A DNA stretch of 64,000 nucleotides from Plantago major (taxonomy: Eukaryota > Streptophyta > Magnoliopsida > Lamiales > Plantaginaceae): assembly GCA_026545765.1 (NCBI GenBank), contig CM048842.1, positions 20,486,667-20,550,666 on the forward strand. Reading direction: 5' to 3'. Below the pieces are notes generated by a model that saw only the letters and a list, made by a program, of their open reading frames with translations, searched no databases and was not told the origin of the DNA. Position numbers and translations under genes: made by a program. Shown here piece by piece: positions 32,667 through 43,600 of the stretch (position 1 is its first letter; every line of letters begins with the position of its first letter).

Positions 32667-34144
32667 ATAAATTATTTAGAGACCAACCCATATTATAATA
32701 ATAAAAATATCGATATTGATAAGTCAGTCTCTTGATAAGTTCTCCAATGGCGATCTCTTTAGAGATTTTTATGTTTCGGGAGATTTAGGGTTGAGACCAG
32801 ATTCTTCCATGTGTTTTGAAATTGTGTTTAGGGCTTTTTTACAACGTTAGAAGAAAGTTATTTCAGGCCTTTCAATTCGTCCCAGTTACGATTTGATGTT
32901 GCACCATACAAATAGTATATCCACCATACAAATGGCGTATATGTACCATGAAGAAATCATATATAGTCAATGTAGTTATTATTCTGTCACGAAAAATTAT
33001 AATTTTAAGAAAAGTTCATATCAGTGCAACTAATTAATCAGTTGCTAAAAGTATCGATAATAATGTTTGTTATACAAAAGTCATATTTGAACAATACAAA
33101 TGTTCTAACAAGAATCGAGGGAGTAATTATTCCTTACAAAAAAACTAACTTATTGTTTGAATTACAAATAAGAAAGAAAAAACTTGATGTTGAGAACCAA
33201 CTTGTTGGCTTTTATTTGCTCGGAAGTTGCCATGTGAAAAGGGAATATAACATTTGTTATTTTTACCTGTTACAAGCAGCACATATATGAACTTCTATGC
33301 GTTGACTCCCCACAGAATTAGAATTAGATTGTGGCGGACACGCAACTTATTGACTGAAATCAGACCGTTTTAGTCTGGTGTGTTTATCTATAACAAAAAA
33401 AAGTCCTTTCTCATCGAATTTTTCCTCACTGATACGTGTACCGAAAACTTCTCTATATGTTCGAATATTGATGGAAATGATAAGTAAACATAATGCCTAG
33501 TGAAGTACAGTTACTTGGATACCATTTACTAATTATTATTTAAAATCAAGAAAAAAGATATATATTCATAAGCCATGTATTTATTGGTTGACCGTAGAAG
33601 ACAGGAGCTAGACTCCCAACTTTTAATTTAAAAAAAAAAAATTATAAAATCTTACGGATGGATTCCACAAATTGAGTTTAACATATGTTAGTGTTTGTAC
33701 CCTGCTCAATCTCTTTAATTTGAAAACTTTTTTTTGGTGTTACTAACGAGAGCCGAACATTTACGCCGTCATCGTTATTCATATGCTGCTCCCGTGTGAT
33801 ATGCTGGTCTATAAACCAACACATGTCATTTTCAACGCAATTTTTTCTGACCCGTGCACGCACTGAAAAACCTCTGGAGAAATCGACCCTTTACCTCCAC
33901 TTTTTGAAGAGCTCTTTGTAGGCCTGTGTTTGTTCCAAGTACACGGATTTTTGGGCCATCCAATATATGATTGTTCCAAATAAAACACGCTTAACATTGA
34001 AGTTCTTATAAATGGATCAAAAGAGAAAAGATGTATCCTCATATAAATATCGTTCTCAGTTGTTTTGATTCCACCACTATAGAAACGGTGTCTCACACAA
34101 CTGCTAGTGAGATTCGCTACAAAGTGCGATGGAAAGATGGGCTT
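32667..34144. other. Spacer, no gene seen
   Basis: AT-rich; several short ORFs without recognisable content or coding bias. Confidence 0.5.
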
Positions 34145-34900
34145 GGCTAATCGTAGTACTGCGTCGCACTATACTAACATTAGTACACCTTTTAAAATTG
34201 GACAAGTGGCATAATTTCAACATTAAAAATTAATTTGTTAATAATTTAAACAAATTTAAAAATACAAATTACATAAATTTCCAAAATCCACCCCTCCTGA
34301 ATAATCAATTAATCTTTCTTCTTCAAAATTTCCCACCACCATCGCCGCCAGACAGTCACCGGAGCTCAGGTAGACAAAATTCGACGTCCATGGTGGAAGC
34401 TAGCTTGACTGAGCTTCCAATGGTGGAAGCTCACTCGAGCTTCCATGGCAGATCTGGAAGCACCATTCATTCAAGATCTGCAGGAAGCTCGAAAAAGTTT
34501 CCACCATGGAAGTTTTTTCGAGCTCTTTCGAGCTTCCATGGAAGAAACTTGACCGGAGCTCCGTGAAGTGGACGGAACTTCACCGGTGCTCCGGTCTTCT
34601 TTATTTTTTTTAATTATTTTTTTTTTTGCTAAATGTGAAATGGGTGTTTTGTGAATTTTTGAATCATGTGAGGTTAATTTTGAATTGTTTTGGGTTTATT
34701 TTGTTAAGTCTAAAAACTAAGGGGTGTGAAAATAATTTACCAATGTTTTTAAATATTATGCGACTTAGTGCGACCTCAGATAATGCGACACATTGTCACA
34801 TTAATAAAAGATAAAGAGTTTGAGATCAAATTTAGAAATGATCTAGTGGCTTAGATTGTAATACTAATATTAATATAATGTGACAATACTAATGTTAGCC
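34145..34900. mobile_element. Possible TIR element, about 756 bp
   Basis: GGCTAATCGTAGTACTGCGTCGCACTA at the left and, reversed, GGCTAACATTAGTATTGTCACATTA at the right form roughly 42-bp imperfect inverted repeats. The interior has repeated GAGCTTCCATGG/CCATGGAAG dyads at 34395-34560. No clean TSD and no transposase, so at most a non-autonomous element, perhaps Mutator-like. Confidence 0.4.
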
Positions 34901-35256
34901 ATGACATTGAAAGATTGACTGAGAACAAAAGAATGGACACAAGCATGTAACATTAAGATTAGGTATAGGTAGAGAAATTAGCCGGCATAAAATAACTTGC
35001 ATCTGTAACTTACTCATCATTTAAGCCATGCGTTCAACTTGACATTTTTTTAACACGACGAGCTTTCCAAATACTACCCCATTTGGTCAAGCTGACATTT
35101 TATTAACACGACAAACCTTCCAAACTCTATCCACCAGATCCTTAATAATGCATATATATGGTAAACAATATTGACTTTTCTTGTGTCTTTCTTCATCAGG
35201 TGCGAAATAAAGAACGAAAAAGAACATTTATACATACATCGATACATATTTATAAG

Positions 35257-35425
35257 TATCCTGAGAGACGATATATAGATAATTATTAATATTAATTTTT
35301 TCATATTAAAAAAGACACGTTCCATTAATAATATATACATTTTGACTAATAATATAGATGATTTAATTAATAACATAAGTCCGTCTCTACATAAATTATC
35401 TAAAGACTGTTTCTCAAAAGACTTT
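35257..35425. mobile_element. MITE of the GTCTCTAGATAA family, copy C (short)
   Basis: Shares GAGAGACGATATATAGATAATTATT, TTTTTTCATATTAAAAAAGACACG, AATATAGATGATTTAATTAATAACATA and GTCTCTACATAAATTATCTAAAGACTG with copies A and B, but is about 80 bp shorter and more diverged. Confidence 0.55.
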
Positions 35426-35844
35426 TCATGTATGTACGTATGTATGTATTTATTTATTAATTTCATATGGATCCACTATTAGATTTCATTATTACAAATG
35501 GTTACCCATTAAATCAGTAATAACATCCAAGTCTAGTGCAATAAAAATAAGTTACATCTAAGTACACGAATTTAATTTTGGGTGAATTTAAACCTGGAAA
35601 ATTCATTTTTGCGCCTCTTCAATTATCTGATTTTAGAAATGCTAAACAACATATTTACACTTAAATCTCTCGGCCTAATTAAATTATCAAAATGCAATCC
35701 ATTGAATTTTTAAACTTCTTCTTCATGATCTTTACAGCTTAAAATTTAGTTAAAATATATAAAAATTATAAATATAAATAATGTTAAGAGAAAAAGAGAA
35801 TAGTAGGAGACTAAGAGTGGAAGAAAGAAGAGAATATAGACTTA

Positions 35845-36020
35845 AGCTATGTTCTCTTCGCCTGAACATAACTGAACTGATATGAACTGAACTGAACTGA
35901 ATTGTAGTATAAAATATAACTAAGCAGAACTGAACTCAACTAAACTGAACTGAATTGAATGGATCTGAACTGAACTGAACTGAAATTTTTAGTGAGTTTT
36001 CAGATGAAGAGAATAGAGCC
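35845..36020. mobile_element. Tourist-like MITE with (GAACT)n interior, copy 1
   Basis: Degenerate ends AGCTATGTTCTCTTCG...TGAAGAGAATAGAGCC with TTA/TAA flanks. The interior is largely runs of GAACTGAACTGAACTG. Opposite orientation to copy 2 at 38579. Confidence 0.6.
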
Positions 36021-36099
36021 TAAATGGAGTGATTATTCTTTTGTCAAAATGAGATTGCAAGCTAGCCATTTATAAAAGTGTAAGAGACAAAGGCATCTC

Positions 36100-37020
36100 C
36101 ACACTAACGTGTGTACATTATCATCTCTTCCACTAACTTGTGTACATTAATCCTCTCTTCCACTAACTTGTGTACATAAATCATCTCATCTACTAACCCA
36201 TGTACATCACCCACTAACTCTTGTGCATCTATATATAACACTCCCCACAAATGATCATGTGATTGTGCTGGTTGCTACGCGAAAGATATACTGCCTCATT
36301 AAAAACCTTGCTAAGAAAGACACAGTGGAATAATAACTGAGTTAGGTGTAAAAGAGTGTAGTGCGTATCCAACTCCCCTGATCGATGCATCACTGTAATT
36401 CTTCGAACTTTAGTAATTTCAATAATCCGGATAAACCTCTCCAATGATGATGTTCGGTGTGATTTTGTGAGCAAATCTTCAAATATATTGTACTTGGATG
36501 AATTATTCTTCTCATAGATGATGGCGGACAAGAACCTTTGTAATATACATATCGTGTTCATGTGGAGGAACTTTTCAAACACTTGAAACCTCATATAGTT
36601 TCAATCTTCCATAACATCACTCCATTATTTTGTTTGCTTTCGTCTTTGCTTTAGCTTCTCTCTTGACTACCCGCTTGTGGGACCAGCTTGAGAGTCTATT
36701 TTGCTTTTCTCGTTGTACTCTCTTTTCATATTTTTCTTAACACAAGTTCAGTTCAAATAAAAAAAAAAAAAAAAAGTATTGTAAAGATAACCAACAAGCC
36801 TATAAACTCTTATCTTTACCAAATAATTTTACAATCATGTAGATATGGAGATAATTATGTGCGCTAATGTTTCCTCGTTAAAAACCTTGTTAGGATAAAT
36901 TCAATGGGATAAAAACCTAGAAAGGAAAAAAGAGTGCAACGGTTGCTCATAGAATGCGCAAACGTACTCATCGCTTTTCAATAGTTATCTCCATTTACTT
37001 GACAAGATAAACGTGCCTTC
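36100..37020. repeat. Spacer with small tandem repeat and a diverged duplicated segment
   Basis: About 30-bp units CTCTTCCACTAACTTGTGTACATTAAT repeat from 36110 to 36215. Two related segments carry TTAAAAACCTTG(C/T)TA...CA(G/A)TGG(A/G)ATAA at about 36297-36335 and 36878-36915, a motif I associate with plant retrotransposon leaders. No coding content; the source element is not identified. Confidence 0.4.
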
Positions 37021-37029
37021 TTTAGGAGG

Positions 37030-38297
37030 TACTACAAAAAAAGGGGGAATAACGACGAATCTATCCGTCGTTACAGGCCCCCGATTCGTCGCTAAATCTG
37101 TAGCGACGAATAGCTTCGCCGTCTCAACTTTGCTCGTCTCTAGGTTTTTTTGCGACGGTTAATTTATCCGTCGCTAATTAGGGACGGAATTAGCGACGGA
37201 TAAAGTGTTGACCGTCTGAAACAAAAAGCAGCACTATTTAGCGACGGATAACTATCCGTCGCTAAGTAGTATTTTTTTTGTTTTTTTATTTTTATTTTTT
37301 ATACGAATATTTCAATAATTTTATACGAATATTCAATACGGATAAATCGATAATTTTATTCAATTCGGATAAACCAACTATTATATATGAATATTCAATA
37401 CGGATAAACCGACAATTGTATACGATTATTCAATATGCATAAACTGATATTTTTATTCAATACGGATAAACCGACAATTTCATACAATATTCGATACTAC
37501 AATATACAACATTTAATAATAATTAATACAAATAAGAAATTATAAAATTAATAAGAAATTACAATAATACAATATACAAAATCTAGATCTGGATTTGGAT
37601 CTTGTTGGATCTTGAATGACGTCGGATCTGGTCGGAGATGGTGGTGGACGGAGAGATCTCGTGGGGGTGGGAGAGAGTGAGATCTAAGGAAGATCTCGTG
37701 GATCTAGAGCGTCATTTTCTTCTTCTTTGTCGGAGATTGTGGTGGACGGATCTCGTGGTGGTGGTGTTGTTTGGTGGGGTGACAGTGGAGATGTCGTGGT
37801 GGTGGATCTGGGAGCATGGTGGTGTGGCAGAGGCGGTGGTGGAAGTCCGGATCCATGAATGGTGGTGGAGATCGAGGCGGGTGGAGTGGTGGGAGAGACA
37901 GTGGTGTGGAAGGTGAGTGTGGGGTGGAGGTGGTGGAGTGATGGTGGAGTGGTGGGAGAGAGGAAGATGAAGGGTTAGTGAGTGATGGGAGGAAGAGAGT
38001 GAAGTATAAATTAGGGTTTCTGCGTATTTTAGCGACGGATAGGCTATCCGTCGCTAAATTTTCAGTTTTTTGTTTTTTTTTTTTTTTTTTGTCAACGAAT
38101 TAGAGACGGATAGATTTATCCGTCTCTAATTAGAGACGGATAGATGTTTCCGTCTCTATTTAGAGACGGATAAATCTATCCGTCTCTAAATTTAGAGACG
38201 GAAAAATTTCCGTCTCTAAGCCTAGCGATTCGTCGCTATTTAGCGACGGATAAAATCCGTCACTAAATTCCGTCCCTAAAAGTTGTTATTCTTGTAG
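37030..38297. mobile_element. Non-autonomous CACTA element, about 1.27 kb
   Basis: Left end TACTACAAAAAAAGG (one change from CACTACAA) and right end TTATTCTTGTAG, i.e. CTACAAGAATAA reversed. Both subterminal regions are packed with TAGCGACGGATA/TATCCGTCGCTA and TAGAGACGGATA units, many as head-to-head palindromes. The interior 37600-37980 is a G-rich segment of GGTGGTGG and AGATCTCGTGG repeats without coding evidence. No transposase. The outermost bases are decayed and no 3-bp TSD is clear. Confidence 0.8.
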
Positions 38298-38578
38298 AAC
38301 CAATATCAAAATTCTTGTTTGACAAATGATTAAGGTACTTCTGGCCCATGTCAATCTCAAGGTTACAATAAGTAACCTTTGTAAATATTCGTTAATATGG
38401 TCAAACTTCATATTGAACTAATATTGGTGTAACCAATACTACTTTTGATCTGTATTGAGAATTTTATTTTATACTTCACTAGTCACTTGTGGTGAATTTT
38501 GTCACGTCTCAAAACCAAAATTCTTTGATGCGGTCGGCCATCTATCGTGAGATGGGTTTAGTCCAAAATGAAGACTTA

Positions 38579-38751
38579 GGCTCTGTTCTCTTCGTCTGCA
38601 AACTCATTCAGTTCAGTTCAGCTCTGCTTAGTTATATTTTATACTACAATTCAGTTCAGTTCAGTACAGTTCAGATCAGTTCAATTCAGATCAATTCAGT
38701 TTATTTCAGTTCAGTTCAGTTCAATTCAGTGAAAACGAAGAGAACAGAGCC
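38579..38751. mobile_element. Tourist-like (PIF/Harbinger) MITE, copy 2, TSD TTA
   Basis: Perfect 16-bp terminal inverted repeats GGCTCTGTTCTCTTCG and CGAAGAGAACAGAGCC, flanked by TTA on both sides (38576-38578, 38752-38754). The interior is mostly TTCAGTTCAG repeats. No coding capacity. Confidence 0.9.
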
Positions 38752-38923
38752 TTACTTTAATTATAAAACATTTTGAAATAGTGGTACTGTACTCATTTTC
38801 TGCTTCTTTTTTGGTTCGTTTCCTCCTCCCCTTCCGAAGTTACCTTTAAAGTGAGTTCATTTGAGCAGATGCTGCTCCTGTTAATAAAGGTTTAATCTAC
38901 TCTTATTACTATCTCATCTACAG

Positions 38924-39423
38924 GTATGAGTCAATTTCTTACTCATATGTCTTCCGTGGAGAGTGTTCAACCACACAAGAATGAGCTAGATGCTTACTTT
39001 GAAGATGGCCGACTTACCCAGGAGAACGCTGTAGGTGGCGCTGATCTTGTTAATTTGGATGCATTGAAATGGTGGAAAGAATCCACTAAATACAAAATTC
39101 TTTCCAAAATGGTTGCGGATATCTTAGCCGTTCCAGTCAGCACCGTGGCCTCGGAAGCAACTTTTAGTGTCGGAACTAGAGTCATTGACACCTACCGTTC
39201 TTCATTAGCACCGGATACTGTTGAAATGTTGATGTGCACCGGAGATTGGTGTCGTAAGCTTCATGGTATAAAGAAGAAGGATAAGGTATTAATTTAAACT
39301 TTCTGTTAATTGTATTATTAATTGTTGTTAAGTGAAGTTGTTTTCTCATGTCTATCTTTGTTTATTTTTCTTTTGGTACAGAAATCACAGAATCCACTGC
39401 AGATTGTACTACCCGAGCCTTGA
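38924..39423 (+). pseudogene. hAT transposase C-terminal dimerisation region
   Basis: Exon 38924-39285 follows an acceptor CATCTACAG. It encodes the hAT dimerisation domain: [53 protein letters not shown], and the [16 protein letters not shown] block. A consensus donor AAG/GTATTA and acceptor TTTTGGTACAG/A join it in phase to a 13-codon last exon ending at TGA 39421-39423. This is the 3' end of a RICESLEEPER-like transposase gene. The BED finger and catalytic parts are not found upstream, where a CACTA derivative and a MITE lie, so it is a truncated remnant. Confidence 0.85.
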
Positions 39424-40445
39424 ATCATCGGGCAGGCAAGTAACTACTACATTTGCTACCTCGCTGTATTTTGTTCTAGAAAGCTTGTGTCATTTTGCAT
39501 TTCTTGGTTTAGAAGTGATGTCAATAATGTCTCATAATCGTATTTGTTGAGTTTCATCGATTGTTGAATGCTTTTTGAAAGGAATGAATGATTCTTTTAA
39601 TGGGGATAAATAGTTGTTTCATGTATGTTGTTACCTAGCTTGGAATTTTCTTGAAATTTTTCTTGAAACTTAAATGGTTCTGCTTTGGTGCTGTGTCTCT
39701 GGTTATATGGTTAAAAAATTGAGATTGGACTTTTGCAAAGTATTATTCACACTCTAGGCTCAAGAAATACTAGTAAAGTTCTATGGTGATTTTTTGTTAG
39801 ATTCTTGTGTTAATCTAGCTCTCCTATCTTGTTGTTTCCTATATGTTGTTAACTAGCTTGGGATTTTCTTGAAATTGTTCTTTATGCTCATATGGTTCTA
39901 CTTTGGTGTTGTGTCTCTGGTTTGTTGGTCTTGGAAATTTGCAATCTTTATGCATTGCAATAATGTATAGTAATCGACTAATCGTACTTGTTATTCGGAG
40001 TTTCAGCAGTTGTTCAATGCTTTCAGAAAGGGCTAATGTAGGCGTGTGAACTGTGAAGCTTCTATATTTATGAAAATAGGAATATGTTCTCGATGCGCAT
40101 CGTGTATTTTATTGTCGGTGCTTTGAGGTTTCCTAATGTTTATTATGGTTTTTGTTTTTGTTTATGGACTTCATGGAGCTAAAGAAGACTGAATTTCCAT
40201 TGCTTTGTTTTGGATGCTTTGTTTTGGACGTTTTTATGTCTCTCGGCTTATCTTATATTTATCGTCGAACTTGATATGTAGTTTATTTTGTGTACCTTTA
40301 AGCTTATGGATTTATCGTAATTGTACTTGAGTTTGTCGGATAGGAAATTATGGTATTTAATTTATGGACTTGTGTTTAGATATTTTATATTGGCTGTTTT
40401 TTAATTTTTGGGATGATTATTGCTTGTAATTTTGGATTTCTTGTA
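39424..40445. other. Probable 3' part of the hAT element, no gene seen
   Basis: T-rich sequence. CTTGTTGTTTC(A/C)TA-TGTTGTTA(C/A)CTAGCTTGG(A/G)ATTTTCTTGAAATT occurs twice (about 39614-39660 and 39828-39876) with similar flanks, an internal duplication of about 215 bp. Confidence 0.4.
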
Positions 40446-40643
40446 TTCATTCTCGAACGAACGAACAAAACGAACGCAAACGAACGAAATAATCGAACGA
40501 ACACGGAATTTGTAAAATGTTAACGAACCGAACACGAACATGTTGGTGTCTTGTTTGTCGAACACGAACACGAACCGAATACAATATAACCTTAACGAAC
40601 GAACGTTCGATAAGGTCCCCGTTCGGTTCGAAATACACCCCTA
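40446..40643 (+). mobile_element. hAT 3' terminal region with CGAACG repeats
   Basis: Dense CGAACGAAC and GAACACGAAC repeats lead to TTCGGTTCGAAATACACCCCTA, i.e. TAGGGGTGTA on the other strand, a typical hAT terminal inverted repeat with subterminal repeats. It lies 1 kb after the hAT transposase remnant in the right orientation. The partner TIR was not found. Confidence 0.7.
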
Positions 40644-41213
40644 TAGTGGTACAGCAGAGTCTAAAATCCTCAATACAAATTAAATCATCTAATCACCTCA
40701 AAAAAACTTTACAAAGTCTCACATTACAAACTTAAACCTCAAATACTAATCATTCAAATGACATAGTTCTCGGGTCCTTCGTCCAAAAATAGAAGTTGTA
40801 ATAACCAAACCAGCCCCCTCAGATTATGATGAAAAAAATGAATAAGGGGTGAGCGACACAAGTCTTGCCGACACATACACACAAACAATTCATAAAATAC
40901 TCGATTTTATATAATTGACTCTTGTTGACAATTACTAAAGACAACAATTCTAATTTTTAGAAATATTAAAACAATAATAACACGACCCTCTAAAAAAACA
41001 CAGTCTCATCAACACGAAACCATTAATAGTCTTCAACCAATTTGATAGGAACCAATATAGAACTTTAGACCATTCATACGTACCTGAATTGATTAACCAA
41101 TTCAATGATCAATCAAACCATTTTCCATGATAAATAACATATGCCGCCTCACGTAATACCGACTAATAAATAACCTAAACATTAAGCTCGGGCCAATTAT
41201 CTAATAACTCCTT
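40644..41213. other. Spacer, no gene seen
   Basis: AT-rich; contains an ATAAGGGGTGAGCGACACAAGTCTTGCC segment that resembles plant LTR leader DNA but could not be tied to any element. Confidence 0.4.
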
Positions 41214-41262
41214 ACACTAAAATATCCCGTATCACTTATGAAAAGATCATGCAAATAACATA

Positions 41263-41513
41263 CTCCCTCCGTCCCGCAAAACTTCATACATTTGCCCTTT
41301 TTAGCCGTCCCACAGAACTTCATACATTAGCAAAAAAGAAAGCTACCCCACACCCAACAAATAATAAACAATCTCAACTTCACACTTAAATTACACATTT
41401 TGCCACTAAAAGTACACTTTTTCCCACCTTTTATATATTCTACCACTACTTTAACTTTTCGCATAAAACTGCGCGCTAACCCTAATGTATGAAGTTCTCC
41501 GGGACGGAGGGAG
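41263..41513. mobile_element. Stowaway-type MITE, 251 bp
   Basis: CTCCCTCCGTCCCGCAAAAC...TTCTCCGGGACGGAGGGAG inverted repeats, the CTTCATACAT/ATGTATGAAG extension, and TA flanks (41261-41262, 41514-41515). No coding capacity. Confidence 0.95.
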
Positions 41514-41618
41514 TATAAGTTAGACTAGAACGTGAGAACACGCTACACACATTATTGTGATATCTAGTTACAAATCATAGAAAAAATATATGAAGGTAAA
41601 AGTTATCATTGATTCTGA

Positions 41619-41950
41619 TAATGAATTGTCTTTTTTCGAGTTAAATTAGTGTTTGGGTTAGTACGAATTGATCTGTTTCAATTTAATTAAATAAAATGGA
41701 GAAGATATATTGATTATCGTTGTTTTTTTTAATAATGAATTGATTTTGTTGGGGTTGAATTAGGGATTTAAATTTAATTGAAGAAGACAGATTGAGTATT
41801 TATATTGATAAATTGATTCTGTTGGGGTTAATTTAGGGCTTGAAATTTAATTGGAGAAGACAAATTAAGTTTTTTTAATGATGAATTGATTTTGTTTGAG
41901 TTGCGTTAGGGCTTAGAATTATAATGAATAAAACATATTGATTTTTTGTA
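41619..41950. repeat. Degenerate minisatellite, about 75-110-bp unit, four copies
   Basis: Units start near 41619, 41732, 41807 and 41876, each with GAT(A)ATGAATTGATTTTGTTGGGGTTGAATTAGGG followed by TTTAATTGAAGAAGAC. The array lies inside the DNA that splits the TRIM-like LTR. Confidence 0.6.
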
Positions 41951-43126
41951 AATTAATGTCTAATTTACATATATATTACAAATCGGTTCAATATAACTAA
42001 ATTAAGTAATCAATTGCACAACTCTAATAGTTGTCCACTTATATATATACTGTAATAACCATGTCCCCTTAACAAGGACTTTTAAGGGGATGTTGGCCCA
42101 ATTTAATATGGTACCAAAGCCTCTGGCTCACACCCAACCTGGGTTCGAATCTCCACGGAGACAACCTCTGCCCCATACTAAATTTTCACTCGAATGACCT
42201 CCCCAAAGAGGTTGAAACCGGCCACAAGTGTGTGGATTATTAAAGTATTATTATAAATGACTAGATTTCACACCTCTCTATAAGTTCAAGTTTTTAGATG
42301 AGATGAAAATCTATCATGGTATCAGGACAGGCCCAAGTTGATGATAGGTATCCCAGCCGATGATAATTCCGGCTTGCCCAAAGATGGTTGTTATGATTCG
42401 ACGTGTGTAGAGCCAAGTAATCGCGGCCTACTCGGGTGGGGGATGTTAGAATATCCCACATCACTTGTGAGAAGATCATGCAAACTTACATAAGTTGAAT
42501 AACCCTCTCCCCTTAACAAGGACTTTTAAGGGGATGTTTGTAAAATTCCAAAAATTTTATTGGACCGTCTATTTGAATTTAATTTGAAGATAAGAAATTA
42601 ATTGGACTTAAGTTGATACGGGATTTTAGTAGTCACTATTTTTATGGACCGGTAATTTGTCACGGGCTTTGAGAGTATGAATTTTCAATTGGCCCAAGTC
42701 TTTTGGCTCCGTTATCAGCTCTTAGGAGTGACTATAGAATAGTTCAACTAAATTATCCACTAAACACATGAATAGAAATCGTGACCATGCCAGAAAGCAA
42801 AAGAGAGGACACCTCGTGAAGGTCAGGTAATGGATTTGAGATTATTAGCATTGATGTGACTAGTCTTAATTAATGAGTTTTCTTGTATAATCATTCTGAT
42901 CCAATCATTCTCATTACTATCGCCTACTTTCAAAAAAGTGAAAATTGAGTTGTTCTTGTTTGTGACTTGTGGATCGATGAGCATGATTGGATAACATAGT
43001 TTTTGGCAATTATGTTTGCTGGGGATTGATTGTGTAGACGTTTAGTGTTGCTCGTACAATGGACATATTGTGCGTTGGCCAGTATTGATATTGGTGTCTG
43101 AGATAAGGGGATTTCTTTAACACTTT

Positions 43127-43501
43127 TGTCAAGATTTTTTTTTTATTATTTGTTTGCTTTGTCAAGATCAATATACAGAAGCATACAAGGATCTGCAAAT
43201 TCAACAAGAAGAAATAGCAAAATAGCTAACTTGCAGATGATTAAAGAGCTTATAAGGAAAAGTGGGTTTTTATATTGTTACGTTTTATCTTAAGTACAAA
43301 CAGTGTTATACCTTCTGCAGTATAGCTTGTACCTGACGGTTATAGTTAGTTAGTTATATAAACAGAGCTTTTTTTGTTTATCTTCTTCACTTTTTATTCT
43401 TTTTGTTTCTTCTCAATTGTAAACAATAGAATTCTCTGTAATTCTTCTTCAGTTTATCAATGTCAATTCGGTTATCAACTGTTTGATTAACAGTTTTCAC
43501 G
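43127..43501 (+). mobile_element. 5' LTR of complete copia element
   Basis: Starts TGTCAAGAT and ends TTTCACG just before the primer site (TAGTATCAATC, versus TGGTATCAGAG). It matches the 3' LTR but has an extra block of about 33 bp (poly-T and ATTATTTGTTTGCTT plus a second TGTCAAGAT) at the left end. The TSD ACTTT at 43122-43126 equals 48612-48616, which fixes the outer boundary before the extra block. TATATAAACAGAGC near 43355 is the TATA box. Confidence 0.88.
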
Positions 43502-43600
43502 TAGTATCAATCGCCAGCTATCTTCAAATCTTTTCAATTTGTCTTTGATCATTCTTCCACTTCGTTTTCATAATTCTTTGAGTTTCTTTCATCCTCATCA

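Larger units (their letters stand above)
41214..42545 (+). mobile_element. Degenerate TRIM-like element with nested insertions
   Basis: AATATCCCGTATCACTTATGAAAAGATCATGCAAA (41220-41255) matches AATATCCCACATCACTTGTGAGAAGATCATGCAAA at 42450-42484. TCCCCTTAACAAGGACTTTTAAGGGGATG occurs at about 42064 and 42510. The second LTR starts TGTTAGAATATCC at 42444 after a polypurine tract (GGTGGGGGA). A tRNA-Met-type primer site TGGTATCAGGAC lies at 42317, giving an internal domain of only about 127 bp, as in TRIMs. The left LTR is split by a Stowaway MITE and about 530 bp of other DNA. A second primer-like site, TGGTACCAAAGC, is at about 42109. The right LTR stops near 42545. Confidence 0.55.

Noticed and set aside
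35074-35466. 130-codon minus-strand ORF
   Set aside because: Lies over a MITE copy and (TGTATG)n-like DNA; composition is that of AT-rich noncoding sequence.
36229-36594. 121-codon minus-strand ORF
   Set aside because: No recognisable domain; lies in a diverged retrotransposon-leader-like repeat.
37638-37916. Trp/Val-rich 92-codon ORF
   Set aside because: By-product of GGTGG repeats in a non-autonomous CACTA element; no domain, no splice or promoter context.
42109-42165. Possible tRNA or SINE because of GGGTTCGAATCTCC
   Set aside because: No A box at the right distance and no cloverleaf; the position after a primer-like site fits LTR-element leader DNA better.
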